Assembly: GCA_029204045.2 (NCBI GenBank)
Contig: CM055063.1
Location: forward strand, 41,697,562 to 41,761,561
DNA length: 64,000 bases
Reading direction: 5' to 3'
Source of the DNA: Tillandsia leiboldiana
Taxonomy: Eukaryota > Streptophyta > Magnoliopsida > Poales > Bromeliaceae
The number at the start of each line of letters is the position of its first letter. The first letter of the stretch is position 1. The notes beneath the pieces are model-generated. The model was not told where the DNA came from, made no database searches, and saw nothing but the letters and a program-made list of their open reading frames with translations. Both the position numbers and the translations under genes were made by a program. Positions 10,063 to 20,467 of this stretch are shown in pieces.

Positions 10063-11322
10063 TGTTAAGGAATTTGTGTTGGCGTATTTCGTGAAAATAT
10101 TTAAGTCTTGAAGATTGAAGATGAAGAAGTTTGCATCATATACCTCAATCTCAAGAAAGAAGAATTCAAAAGGAACAGGTACGTTTAACTAAATATTTTT
10201 GGTGATCCGAATACTTCTTATAGTGTAGAAACACTTGGATGAATTTTTAATTGCATAAAAATCAAAAACTGGACATACTACATGTTCAGAGTCCGGACCT
10301 GACATTACAGTCCGGACCCCGAACATAGGTTAGTTCATGCGCAATTCCAGTCCGGACCTTGGTCACTTCAGTCCGGACCCCGAACGTGGAATTTGCAGGA
10401 ATTGCATGAACAGTCCGGACCGTGGGAATTTTAGTCCGGACCCCGAAGGTATGTTTTTCTGGAAAAAGTTTGTTTCGCTACGACAGTCGGGACCGCCATA
10501 ATTCCAGTCCTGACCGTCGTCATGTAAAATTCCAGAAAAGGTTAGTTTTTTATTCTTATCCTCTTCCAACGGTTTCTAACCTATAAATAAACCCTACGAT
10601 TCATTTTTAGGGTAATCCAAAATGACGGTAAAAAGAAAAAGATCCACATATAGAGAAGAAAGGAAATCAATAGATTTAATTCTATGTTTCTTCATCTATA
10701 TTGATTAATTTGATTCTAGGTTTTCAAACTCAGATTTTGAGAAGAATCAAATTAATGAATACTTAGATGGTATTTCCGATCTATTTCTAATCTAAGTATT
10801 CGGCGGATCATAACCACCCGAAAACAATGATTTTCCCAAAATCGGCGCGTGGACTCGCGTGGCCTTGTTGATTCAAGGTGCAACCACTCTCGTGGATTCG
10901 GAGCGAGGTACGTTCGTGGATTCGAGACGTGCTACTGGGTGAAGACCGTGGATTCGGTTGGACGTCGTGGATTCGACGTTGGACGCCGTGGATTCGGCGT
11001 TGGACGCAAATCGTGGATTCGAGGAGCGTTGCGGAGCGAGCGGAGAAGATCTACTAGGAGCGTATGGAAAAGGTTGAGTCGTAAGTGAGTACGGTATATC
11101 ACCTTGTACGTATTTTAATTCTAGTTGATTTCGCCGTGTTATCGGTCCCGTGGTTTTTTACTCCGGTTTGGAGTTTTCCACGTAAAAATCTTGCGTGTTA
11201 TATTTTCATTTCCGCATTGGGTTTTATTGCGCAACGATTTTTGAGTGTTTATTGTTTACACCTATTCACCCCGCTCTAGGTATTTTTTCCCCTATTTAGA
11301 TCCAATTAATCATAACCCAACA
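10063..11322 (+). repeat. Co-C 3' LTR (1260 bp)
   Basis: tgttaagg ... cataacccaaca, the same termini as Co-I. Short open frames near 10849-11088 come from a repeated gtggattcg motif and are not genes. Confidence 0.92.
10290..10520. repeat. GTCCGGAC box cluster in Co-C LTR
   Basis: Six copies of agtccggac, most followed by cccgaac or a similar tail, plus two decayed copies (agtcgggac, agtcctgac). gtccggac is a perfect 8-base palindrome. The same boxes occur in both Co-I LTRs at ~35350-35575 and ~44984-45205. Confidence 0.85.
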
Positions 11323-13279
11323 ACGGCGCGGGCAGGCGAACGACGCGGGCGCCGTTAGGGCACGGCGCAGGCGGGCGAACGACGTGGGCGCCGCCCCTGG
11401 GTGCGCAACCGCGCGGCCTTGCGCCGCGCGGGGCGCCCGCGGGGGGACAGCGCCGTGAGGGCGCCGCCCTCGGGCGCGCACCGCGCGGCCTTGCGCCGCG
11501 TGGGGCGCCCGCGGGCGGGTACGCACCGCTCGGGCGCCGCACCGCGCGGCCTTGTGCCGCGCGGGGCGCCCGCGGATGGGGGCATGCCGCGCGGGCGCCG
11601 CCCCCGGGCGCGCAACCGCGCTGCCTTGTGCCGCGCGGGGCGCCCCCGGGCATGCGCATGCCGCGCGGGCGCCACCGCAGGCGACGCACCGCGCGGCCTT
11701 GTGCCGCGCGGGGCGCCCGCGGGCGGCCGTATGCCGCGCGGGCACGCGCCGCGCGGCCACCGCCGTGGGCACGCGCCGCACGGCCTTGCACCGCGCGGGG
11801 CGCCCGCGGGGCAGGCGGGCGCCGCCCGCGGACACACACCGCGCGGTGTCGGGCCGCGCGGGGCATCCGCGGGCGGCGGCATCCGCGCGGGGCGCCATCA
11901 AGTGTCGTAGTAGCGTCGTTTTTGGGTTTTTCATCGTGGGGTTAGTTTTGGATTTCCGTTTCCGCAGTGTTAGTGCGTTTTTTTAACTATCGCTTTTGGG
12001 GACTTCTTTAGGTCCAGGTGTGCAGCGGGAGTGTGTTAAAAGACCCTAGTGCTCCGATCTTCCCGCAACCAGGTGGGTACCCTTGCAATAAGTGCAACAA
12101 GTGCAATAAGTGCACTATATCATCGTAAAAGACTTAATAACCTGTCTAATAAAGTAGATGAACTGTTAAACCTTTCGCATGAATGTGTATTGTTCTTTCA
12201 TTATTAAAATTGTGGCGACTGAGGGTCGCGGTGCTTGATACACGACGACTTCGGCAAACCATGTTTTTGGATGTTGCACGTACACAGACGGATTGGCCTC
12301 CGCATGGGTGTACTTTTCCGGAGAAGTGGTCTGAATGACCCGTGTGCCCCTCGCTTTGTGTAGGTGCCAGTGGGGACCCCTTCACGCCAGCTAAAAGTGC
12401 CGCACTAGTACCGTGAAAGGGGTTAAAAGCATCACGTAAGTAAAGTGATTGTGCACGAGGGGAGATCGTCGACTCCCCGACAGGTATCAGGTGTAATTAA
12501 ATCAAGTGAGGTGGACACATGAGGTGGAAAAGCGAAAGGTTCCGGTGTACTTATTTTATTTTAAAGCTATTATAAATTGTTGAAACATCAACTTTATTTG
12601 TCACTGACTTCCCACACTGTGACAGGTCCGACTAGTCATAATAACTGGGACGGTGGTGAGACTGCGTCGAGACGACCTTAGCCATATGAGGCTTTACTAC
12701 GCTATTTTCCGTTTGGGTTTATCTCATTTCTCCTTTCAGTTTAACTGTTAGTTTAATTTGCTTGAATGTGGATCATGTGGGATGTTGGATAGTCATTTAG
12801 TTAGCACTGTGGATTTGATATACTTTTATGGACTTTTATGCGGCATAGTTTACAACAAACAAAAATGGTTTCGAAAATGCCTTTCAAAACTAAGTGCCGG
12901 GTGGGCACGATCTTGGTAAACCCGTGGATTTATCCTTTCAAAAAGATATGGCCGCTTTAGTGTGAATGTGTAAATGCTTTCAAAAACTAGGTGTCGTGTG
13001 GACACCGTTTGCAAAACCTGTAGTTTAACTCTGGATGTGATTGAATGAAATTACCTTTTCTTCATTTGTTCACTGGGACTGTATGGTTAAAGAATGTTGT
13101 TGAGTTGTTGTTGTAAATGTGACGCCGTGCATATACAAAGGAGACTCTGTCCGCTTGAAGAGTAAATTTGTATATTTGGCGGGTCTGACACGCACTGGGG
13201 GCGAGGACGATAGTTAGTTATAAAGAAAAAAAAAGGTATACGCTTTTCCGCTTTACTGAAAAACCCCCGGGGCGTGACA
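11323..13279 (+). repeat. Gy-D 5' LTR, 3' portion
   Basis: Left part removed to outside the window by Co-C. Contains a GC-rich array (11325-11895) with units built on gcgcggccttg(c/t)gccgcgcgggg, AGGTGGGT at 12071-12078, and the stem-loop at 13129-13175. Ends ggggcgtgaca. 11900-13279 has no credible gene. Confidence 0.9.
13129..13175 (+). other. Conserved LTR stem-loop, Gy-D copy
   Basis: atatacaaa pairs with tttgtatat; the inner helix is shortened to ctct/agag. Confidence 0.75.
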
Positions 13280-13286
13280 GATTAAA

Positions 13287-13298
13287 TGGTATCAGAGA
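13287..13298 (+). other. Gy-D primer-binding site
   Basis: tggtatcagaga, seven bases after the 5' LTR end. Confidence 0.85.
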
Positions 13299-13505
13299 AA
13301 AACAACTTTAACCATAGTAGTCAGTGACCAACATCCACAGTGCATAACGCCTCAAGCAATTGAACATGAGATAACCAAGGTATAAGTGAGGTAGACCGTG
13401 AGTGTGCGAGGGAAAAAGGGAGATTTGATTTCGGTGCGTCTGTAGGTCTTGGTGCTAGACCAGTTAGGTCTAGGATTGACTTGTTTTCTTTGTATATAGC
13501 GAATA

Positions 13506-13798
13506 ATGGCCCGAACTGGGTTATCAACGGAGAATGCAGGGGCAGAAAGTACGGTACCAACAGCGGCGGAGTATCAGCTTCTCTGACAACAATTACGAGA
13601 GATGGCCGGGCAGTAAGCAACCTTTATGGAACAGGTGCGTCAATTGACGCAACAGCTGACTACACCAGTGGAGGTCGCCCAGGCTCCTCTGCCCGGATCA
13701 GCCGCACCAGTGACGGGACCGCCGGTGGCGGACAGCGAGGCTATGATCGCCCCTCCTCCGACCACGGTAACCGGGGTACCGTCGGTTGTGCCAACGAC
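13506..13798 (+). pseudogene. Gy-D gag N-terminus, nonsense codon, split by Gy-E
   Basis: The ATG at 13506 starts the family Gag N-terminus (MARTGLSTEN). After 26 codons CGA has become TGA, a C-to-T change at a CpG. The frame resumes with the low-complexity linker (MEQVRQLTQQLTTPVE at 13626) and is cut at 13798 by Gy-E. It continues in the same frame after 23556. Confidence 0.85.
13794..13798 (+). repeat. Target-site duplication of Gy-E, left copy
   Basis: acgac directly before the Gy-E LTR; the second copy is at 23552-23556. This proves that 13799-23551 entered as one unit. Confidence 0.95.
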
Positions 13799-13910
13799 TG
13801 TCACGCCCCGGGGGTACGAATCGCGCGGAAGAGGAGCCACCGATGCCCCTGAATCAGCCATATATTTTTTTTTGTAAAACATTACTCCCCGGCGCGTGCA
13901 CAGACCCGCC

Positions 13911-13959
13911 GCATACACAAATTCGCTCTGCAAATGGGCAGAGGCCCCTTTGTATATGC
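13911..13959 (-). other. Conserved LTR stem-loop, Gy-E copies
   Basis: Outer arms gcatatacaaa/tttgtgtatgc (one G-U pair), inner arms ctctgc/gcagag. The second copy is at 20580-20628. Confidence 0.8.
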
Positions 13960-15214
13960 ACGGCGTCTCGGCTACAAAGTGTCTCACAAGGCGTAGTACA
14001 TACAATCTCTAACCACATCAGTTGGGGTCTCGTACACATACAACCAAACAATTCACATGACATTCTAGCATTCACTTAGAGTATAGAGGCCGGTGTTTTG
14101 AAAGGATAAATAATCACAAGGTTTTGAAAGCAGCATCCACACGATGCCCTCGTTTGTGAAAACAGTTCGCAAACACATAAATCCCACAAGGTTTATAAAG
14201 CTCGGTGCCCACACGACACCCACGTTTTAGAAATAGTTTTCGCAAACGGTTTTCTTTGTTTTTCATCGTTCAAAACGGCCAAGTAAGAGAGAACGTAGTA
14301 TTCATTCAATTATTCAAAAAGGAAAGGAAAGGCAACATCCACTTCGACCCCACGGGGGTGTCGCAATCCACAACTAGCTACCATGAATAATAAAAGAAAA
14401 GGGAAAGAAGAGTCACTGTATCTGAAGTCACCCAAAAATCAGATCAGCACCCTAACGTCCTCACCGGCGCCCTAGCACTCGCCCCTGGACGAACCTGTCA
14501 CGGAGTGGGAAGTCAGTGACTAGAAATAGCATGATAAGCGTAGTAAACAAAGATAAGGCAAACCACAAACACCGGAGCAACTATCCCTCACATGCATCTT
14601 CCACCTTAACCAACCCTGTATCAATACGACATCGGGCACCTTCCCCGATGCCCACCGCCGAGCACCTGCCTCGCAAAGCAACATCGGGCACCTTCCCCGA
14701 TGCCCACCGCCGAGCACCTGCCTCGGCCGCCGAGCACCTGCCTCGACGTCACCGCTCACACCCCCCACCCATGGGGGCCCCCATTCCTAACGCCACCTCC
14801 GCGTGGGGTACACGGGTCAACGTACCACTTTTTCGGAAAAGCACACCCTTGCGGTGGCCAAACCGCGGGTGTGCGTGTAGCAAATTTGAGCCTCAGATTG
14901 ACATTGAGTATCATAACATAACATAACAGGGTTAGTGCATAAACAGAAGGAGACTGACAATTCCACCTTGCCCCAACATGCTATTTCTAACGGTTAAACC
15001 CCATTCCCGAAACCCCCGGGAACGTACCCACCTTGTGTGCGTCGTCCTGCGTTCGTCCAGTCCGCGTCTGTGCTCCAGTCGCCAACAGCGTCCCGCACTC
15101 CTGAAGGAACATAGGCAAATCGAGACTTAGAAGTCCGAAACTTACAACGACTCCCTACAGCGTGCGGCGGAGTTCTTCGCACGGCACCGGCCCGTGCGAC
15201 GAACACTCTGCCAG

Positions 15215-15592
15215 GGCGCAGCCCCGCGCGGCACCAGCCCGCGCGGGCGCCCCTCCTGCGGGTGGCCCCGCGCGGCCGAGCGCCGCGCGGGCGCGCTGCC
15301 CGCGGTGCGGGCGACCCCGCGCGGCACCAGCCCGCGCGGGCGCCCCTCCTGCGGGCGGCCCCGCGCGGCCGAGCGCCGCGCGGGCGCGCGGCCCGCGGTG
15401 CGGGGCGGCCCCGCGCGGCACCAACCCGCGCGGGCGCCCCCCCTCCTGCGGGCGGCCCCGCGCGGCCGAGCGCCGTGCGGGCGCGCGGCCCGCGGTGCGG
15501 GGCGGCCCCGCGCGGGCGCCCCTCCTGCGGGCGGCCCCGCGCGGCCGAGCGCTGCGCGGGCGCGCGGCCCGTGGTGCGCGACGGCGCCGGGC
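15215..15592. repeat. GC-rich 93-bp array, about 4 units (Gy-E 3' LTR)
   Basis: Same unit as 21885-23015 but eight units fewer; the flanks are otherwise nearly identical. Confidence 0.92.
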
Positions 15593-16164
15593 CTCCTCCC
15601 TCCTCGTGACCAACAAAAGAAAGAAAGAAAGAGGGAGATTCCCCCGAACGAAACGCGTCCGACTCACCTTGATGTGCGAAAGAGGAGGAAGAGAGGGATC
15701 GTCCGCTTGCCTCCACCGGTCCACCCTTGCGGTGTGCTTGGTTTCTCTTTGCCGGCGGCTACGAGGGAGGAAGAAAAAGAAAAGAGGTGGCCACCAAAAG
15801 AAAATAAGAGGAACCCTAATCCTCTTTCCCTCACGGCTACATATATATATACTAAAAGAATTAGGGTTTACCTTAAAAGGTGTGCGGCTGCCAACACGGA
15901 TCTCGAGGCGTCTAAGGGGGACCCCAACTTCGAGAATTAATTCTGGTCAGACCGGGAGTCGGAAAAATAAACCGATCGCGCCCACGCGCTCCGTTCCGCG
16001 AGCTCTACCGCCTAAAATTATTTGCGGGCCCCGACGGTCTGTCCGGAAAAATACCAAAAATGAGGCCCCCGGTCAGGCATTACAAGAAGAGGGTGACCAG
16101 AAGGGTTAAGGAAAAGCCGGGTCTTACACCACTTACCGCTAAAAACAAGTTTCGTCCCCGAAAC

Positions 16165-19100
16165 TTAATCTTCCCCAGCGGCGAACAGGTCCGGGTAGCA
16201 CTCCCTCATCTTTGACTCGGGTTCCCAAGTTGCCTCACGCTCTTCTTGATTGCTCCAAAGCACCTTTACGTAGGGAATCGTCCGACTACGCAGCTTTTTG
16301 TCCTCCCGGGCTAGGATCCGCACTGGTACTTCCGCGAAACTTAGATCTTCCTTGAGTTCAATCGCGGAGGCGTCAAGCACTCGCGATGGGTCGGGGAGGT
16401 ATTTCCGAAGCATGGATACGTGGAACACATCATGAACGCGGTCAAGGTTCGGCGGTAGGGCGAGGCGGTAGGCTACCGGGCCGATGCGCTCCAGAATCTC
16501 AAACGGCCCTATGTACCGCGGGCTCAGCTTGCCCCTCAACCCAAACCGCTTCACCCCCTTCGACGGCGACACCCGCAGTAACACGTGCTCTCCCACCTGG
16601 AATTCCAAGTCGCGACGTCTCTGGTCCGCGTAACTCTTTTGCCGGCTCTGGGCGGTCGCCAAACGTCGCCTGATGAGGCGCACCCTTTCCTCTGTCTCGG
16701 CCACTAGGTCCGGCCCCAAAAACTTTCTCTCCCCCAGATCGTCCCAGCAGATCGGGGATCTACAGCGTCTGCCGTACAATGCTTCGTACGGCGCCATCTT
16801 AATGCTCGCTTGGTAGCTGTTGTTATAAGCGAACTCTGCAAGGGGTAGGTAGCGCGACCATCCGTCTCCCAAATCCAGCACGCACGCCCGAAGCATGTCC
16901 TCGAGTATCTGGATCACCCGCTCGGATTGCCCGTCCGTCTGGGGGTGAAAGGCTGAGCTGAAGTGTAACTTGGTCCCCAAGGCTCGTTGTAGACTCTTCC
17001 AAAAGTTCGAAACGAACCTCGTGCCCCTGTCCGAGGTGATCGTCGTTGGCACCCCGTGCAGCCTTACAATCTCGCTGAGGTAGACCTGTGCCAGCCGGTC
17101 ACGTGTCCAGGTCGTGTGGATGGGTAGGAAGTGAGCTGACTTCGTTAGCCGATCCACGATAACCCAGATGGCGTCGTGTCCCTGCTGCGAACGGGGGAAT
17201 CCGGTGACGAAGTCCATTGTGACTTGCTCCCACTTCCATTCGGGCACGGGTAGGGGTTGCAATTTCCCCGCCGGCCGTTGATGCTCGGCTTTCACCTGTT
17301 GGCAAATCAAACAGTGAGCCACGAACAGCGTCACATCTCCCTTCAATCTCGGCCACCAGAAGGTCTGTCGGATATCTCGGTACATCTTGGTGCCTCCAGG
17401 GTGCGCCACGTAGGGGGCGCAATGTGCTTCAGTCAGGATTTCTTCCTTTAGATCCGGCAGATCGGGCACGCAGATCCGCCCTCGGAACCGAAGGGTGCCG
17501 TCCGTTCCCACTGCAAAGTCTCCTTCCTGCTCCGGTGAAATCCTATCTCGTTCCAGCTGCAGCTGCGGATCCGCACCTTGGCCTTCCCGAATCCTCTCCA
17601 ATAGGGTCGGCGCGACTGTTAAGGTCAACAGTCGCTCAACCGTCCCTGCCGGTACCACTTCCAACCTCAATCGTGAAAAATCCGCGATCAAGTCATTCTG
17701 CTGCGTGATCGCGCCCGCCGAAGTTCCTTCTGCTTGTCCCCTCCTGCTTAGAGCATCGGCTACCACATTTGCTTTCCCCGGGTGGTACTGGATGGTTAAG
17801 TCGTAGTCCTTCAGTAGCTCCAACCACCTCCTCTGCCGTAGGTTAAGCTCCTTCTGGGTGAAAAGGTACTTAAGGCTTTGGTGGTCCGAGAACACGTTGC
17901 AATGCACACCGTAGAGGTAGTGCCTCCACAGTTTCAGAACGGAGACCACTGCGGCAAGCTCCAAGTTATGGATCGGGTAGTTCTGTTCGTAATCCTTGAG
18001 TTGTCTTGAAGCATAGGCAATGACTCTTCCTTGCTGCATTAGTACTCCTCCCAGTCCTATTCGCGATGCATCGCAGTAGACTTCGTAGTCTTCTCCAGGG
18101 GTTGGTAAGGCAAGCACAGGCGCTCTTGTTAACCGTTTCTTAAGTTCTTCAAAGCTCTCTTGGCATTGGACCGTCCAAATGAACTTTACTCCTTTCCGGG
18201 TTAGGCGGTTCAGAGGGGTCGCAATCTTCGAGAAACCCTCCACGAAACGTCTGTAGTATCCCGCAAGGCCCAAGAAGCTGCGCACCTCTGTCACTGTGGT
18301 CGGCTGGGGCCAGTCGGTCACCGTCTCCACCTTCTTGGGATCCACTGCGACTCCTGCTGCTGAAATGATATGCCCTAGAAACCCCACTTCGCGAAGCCAG
18401 AATTCGCATTTCTTAAGTTTTGCGAACAACTCCTGCTCCCTAAGGGTCTGTAGAACAATTCGTAGGTGCTCCTCGTGCTTCTCATCGGTGGTGGAGTAAA
18501 TTAGGATGTCGTCGATGAAGACCACAACGAACTGATCCAGGAAGGGTCTGAAAACTCGGTTCATCATGTCCATGAACACCGCTGGGGCATTAGTAAGCCC
18601 GAACGGCATTACTGTGAACTCGTAATGGCCATACCGAGTCCGGAATGCCGTCTTCGGAATATCCTCGTCTCGAACTCTGAGCTGGTGGTAGCCCGACTGC
18701 AGGTCGATTTTTGAGAAGACAGTTGCACCCCGCAGCTGGTCAAAGAGGTCATCAATCCTAGGTAAGGGGTACTTGTTTTTCACTGTGACTTTGTTGATTT
18801 CCCGGTAGTCGATGCACAACCGCAAGCTCCCGTCTTTCTTTCGTACAAAGAGTACAGGTGCGCCCCAAGGGGACACACTCGGTCGGATAAACCCCTTGTC
18901 TAGAAGGTCCTCTAGCTGCGCCTTAAGTTCCTTCAGCTCCGCGAAGGCCATCCTGTAGGGGGCCTTCGTGATTGGTCGAGTGCCGGGTGGAAGCTCAATA
19001 GGAAAGACAACTTCTCGCTCGGGGGGTAAACCAGGTAGTTCGGCCGGAAAAACATCTGGGAAGTCCCTCACCACAGGGATGTCGGGGAGTGCCGTGGAGG

Positions 19101-19545
19101 ATCCGGCGGCCAGGGCCACCGACACCAAGTAGGCCATACACCCGCCCTCTACCAACTTTCTGGCTCGGGATGCAGGAATCATGGAAGAAAAGGAAACGCT
19201 CTTGCAGGCCAAGTACACGTTCTCCGGAAAATCGGGGTACATCAGTCGTACCTCGCGCTTCTCACTGTCTATGACCGCAAGGTACCACGTGAGCCAATCC
19301 ATTCCGAGTACTACATCATACTCTTTCAATGGAATGACTACCAGATCCCAGGGGCACGGAAGCCTTCCCATCCATATAGGGCAGGAAGGCACCATGTTGC
19401 GTGCCTCCAAGGATCCTCCCGCGGTGTGAACGGTCATCACACTGGGTAAGGGTCTCAATTCAAAATCATGGGTCAGTGCGAAGTCTCGAGACATAAACGA
19501 GAGGGTCGCTCCGGTGTCAAAAAGGGTTCTAGCGTGAAGAAACAA
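16165..19545 (-). CDS. Gy-E Pol: protease, RT, RNase H, integrase, chromodomain-like end
   Basis: Uninterrupted frame of about 1126 codons, full length for a chromovirus Pol. Protease DTGA at residues 10-13; GMDW at ~81; RT LRLCIDYREINK at ~242 and catalytic FIDD at 343-346; RNase H YCDAS about 130 residues later; integrase HHCC zinc domain, D,D-35-E core (HPQTDGQSE) and GPFEIL-type domain; C-terminal chromodomain-like VKVLW/EATWE block. The first codon is a TTG, not an ATG: in intact relatives (Gy-H) this region is translated as part of Gag-Pol. The upstream gag inversion disconnects it, so independent expression is doubtful although the sequence looks undamaged. Confidence 0.93.
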   Translation of the reverse strand: MFLHARTLFDTGATLSFMSRDFALTHDFELRPLPSVMTVHTAGGSLEARNMVPSCPIWMGRLPCPWDLVVIPLKEYDVVLGMDWLTWYLAVIDSEKREVRLMYPDFPENVYLACKSVSFSSMIPASRARKLVEGGCMAYLVSVALAAGSSTALPDIPVVRDFPDVFPAELPGLPPEREVVFPIELPPGTRPITKAPYRMAFAELKELKAQLEDLLDKGFIRPSVSPWGAPVLFVRKKDGSLRLCIDYREINKVTVKNKYPLPRIDDLFDQLRGATVFSKIDLQSGYHQLRVRDEDIPKTAFRTRYGHYEFTVMPFGLTNAPAVFMDMMNRVFRPFLDQFVVVFIDDILIYSTTDEKHEEHLRIVLQTLREQELFAKLKKCEFWLREVGFLGHIISAAGVAVDPKKVETVTDWPQPTTVTEVRSFLGLAGYYRRFVEGFSKIATPLNRLTRKGVKFIWTVQCQESFEELKKRLTRAPVLALPTPGEDYEVYCDASRIGLGGVLMQQGRVIAYASRQLKDYEQNYPIHNLELAAVVSVLKLWRHYLYGVHCNVFSDHQSLKYLFTQKELNLRQRRWLELLKDYDLTIQYHPGKANVVADALSRRGQAEGTSAGAITQQNDLIADFSRLRLEVVPAGTVERLLTLTVAPTLLERIREGQGADPQLQLERDRISPEQEGDFAVGTDGTLRFRGRICVPDLPDLKEEILTEAHCAPYVAHPGGTKMYRDIRQTFWWPRLKGDVTLFVAHCLICQQVKAEHQRPAGKLQPLPVPEWKWEQVTMDFVTGFPRSQQGHDAIWVIVDRLTKSAHFLPIHTTWTRDRLAQVYLSEIVRLHGVPTTITSDRGTRFVSNFWKSLQRALGTKLHFSSAFHPQTDGQSERVIQILEDMLRACVLDLGDGWSRYLPLAEFAYNNSYQASIKMAPYEALYGRRCRSPICWDDLGERKFLGPDLVAETEERVRLIRRRLATAQSRQKSYADQRRRDLEFQVGEHVLLRVSPSKGVKRFGLRGKLSPRYIGPFEILERIGPVAYRLALPPNLDRVHDVFHVSMLRKYLPDPSRVLDASAIELKEDLSFAEVPVRILAREDKKLRSRTIPYVKVLWSNQEEREATWEPESKMRECYPDLFAAGED

Positions 19546-19686
19546 CTGGAGGACGACCTAAACCACATCAGGCAGGGAACCAAAACAGTAATGGAGTACC
19601 AGAGGGAGTTCGTGAGACTGGCGAACTGTGTCCCGTTCGTCATTCGGGACGAATCCCATAAGGCACAACTGTTTGTCTGTCACGCT
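19531..19686 (+). other. Inverted gag segment inside Gy-E
   Basis: The plus strand here encodes Gag capsid (QLEDDLNHI, YQREFVRLANCVPFV, RDESHKAQLFV), while the rest of Gy-E is on the minus strand. The segment is bounded by agcgtg on the left and cacgct on the right, both derived from the same Asn-Ser-Val codons. Relative to Gy-H, about 580 bp downstream (end of capsid, both zinc knuckles, linker) is missing, and protease begins directly beyond the left boundary. Confidence 0.9.
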
Positions 19687-20224
19687 ATTGGTAAAGAACG
19701 CCCCGAATAGCTGCTGTTTAAAGGTAGTCCATGACGGAAGGGTAGCGCCCGACGCAGAGTCGGGGCGTACGGTCTTCCACCAAATGCGGGCGTTCCCCTC
19801 GAGCAAGTGGGCGGCCAGGGGGACCCGCTCGTGGTCTTCCATCAATAGGTCCTCGAATAATTTCTCCATTGTATCCACCCATTTCTCCACAACCCAGGGG
19901 TCTGTCGTGTCCCCCTCGAACGTTGGCGGGTCGTATTTCTTGAAGTCGGCCAGGTTGGCGCGCACACGGTCTCGCTCGTTTGGTAGGTTCGCCCCCTCCT
20001 TCGGTCTCCATCACCGATGCAGCTGGCCCCGGGAGAGGGCCCGGGGCAACCTCTGCCGTCGCAGCGGCCTGCTGTTGCTGCGTCAGTTGGCGCACGCGGT
20101 CGTTCAGGGCTGCCAACTGTTCCGCCATCTCTTGGAGCTGCTGCCTTAGGAGCTGATTCTCCGCAGTCATCGCTTCCGCTGCGTCCGCCCCCGTGTCCTC
20201 GGCTGTGGATCTAGTCCTGGCCAT
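19687..20224 (-). pseudogene. Gy-E gag, frameshifted and truncated
   Basis: The ATG at 20224 begins MARTRSTAEDTGAD with a glutamine-rich coiled N-terminal stretch (residues ~20-55). A frameshift near 20000 separates it from the capsid core (FKKYDPPTFEG, WVVEKWVDTMEKLFED, ARIWWKTVRP). The minus-strand frame reaches TNSV at 19687, then runs into antisense of the inverted segment and stops near 19558. No zinc knuckle remains. Gag would form the particle shell; this copy cannot supply it. Confidence 0.88.
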
Positions 20225-20447
20225 GATCTTAACATTTGCACGAACCAGTTACTCCTAGTTTAAATAAAACGGCACGCCACTAGTGCTGGCACTAGAGGGA
20301 GAAAAGAAAAGGAACACTAATTCCCTCCCCCCTTTTTCCCCCAACGAGCACTCGCGTTTTATTTATCCCGTGTTCACTTTATTACTCAGTAGCCAGAGTA
20401 TTGCGCCCGTGGATGTTAGGCCCCGACTGTTGTGGTTAAAGTTTACC

Positions 20448-20459
20448 TCTCTGATACCA
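20448..20459 (-). other. Gy-E primer-binding site
   Basis: tctctgatacca, reverse complement of tggtatcagaga, next to the 5' LTR. Confidence 0.85.
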
Positions 20460-20467
20460 TCTTAATC

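Larger units (their letters stand above)
9694..11322 (+). mobile_element. Co-C: 3' end of a Ty1/copia SIRE-like element
   Basis: 369 bp of internal non-coding sequence, purine tract ccgccaaagggggagat (10046-10062), then a complete LTR. It is the same family as Co-I: 9694-9760 matches the reverse complement of about 36110-36175, and the LTR matches 44177-45432. The coding part lies left of Gy-B, outside the window. Co-C is inserted in the Gy-D LTR at 11322/11323. Confidence 0.9.
13799..16128 (-). repeat. Gy-E 3' LTR (2330 bp)
   Basis: Begins tgtcacgcccc and ends gggtcttaca on the plus strand. Contains the stem-loop (13911-13959), a tandem of catcgggcacc/gccgagcacctgcctcg units (14629-14745), the donor-like acccacct (15026-15033) and a short GC-rich array. 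Confidence 0.95.

Noticed and set aside
14629..14745. CRISPR-like repeat
   Set aside because: A short tandem of gagcacctgcctcg-type units without spacers, inside a plant LTR.
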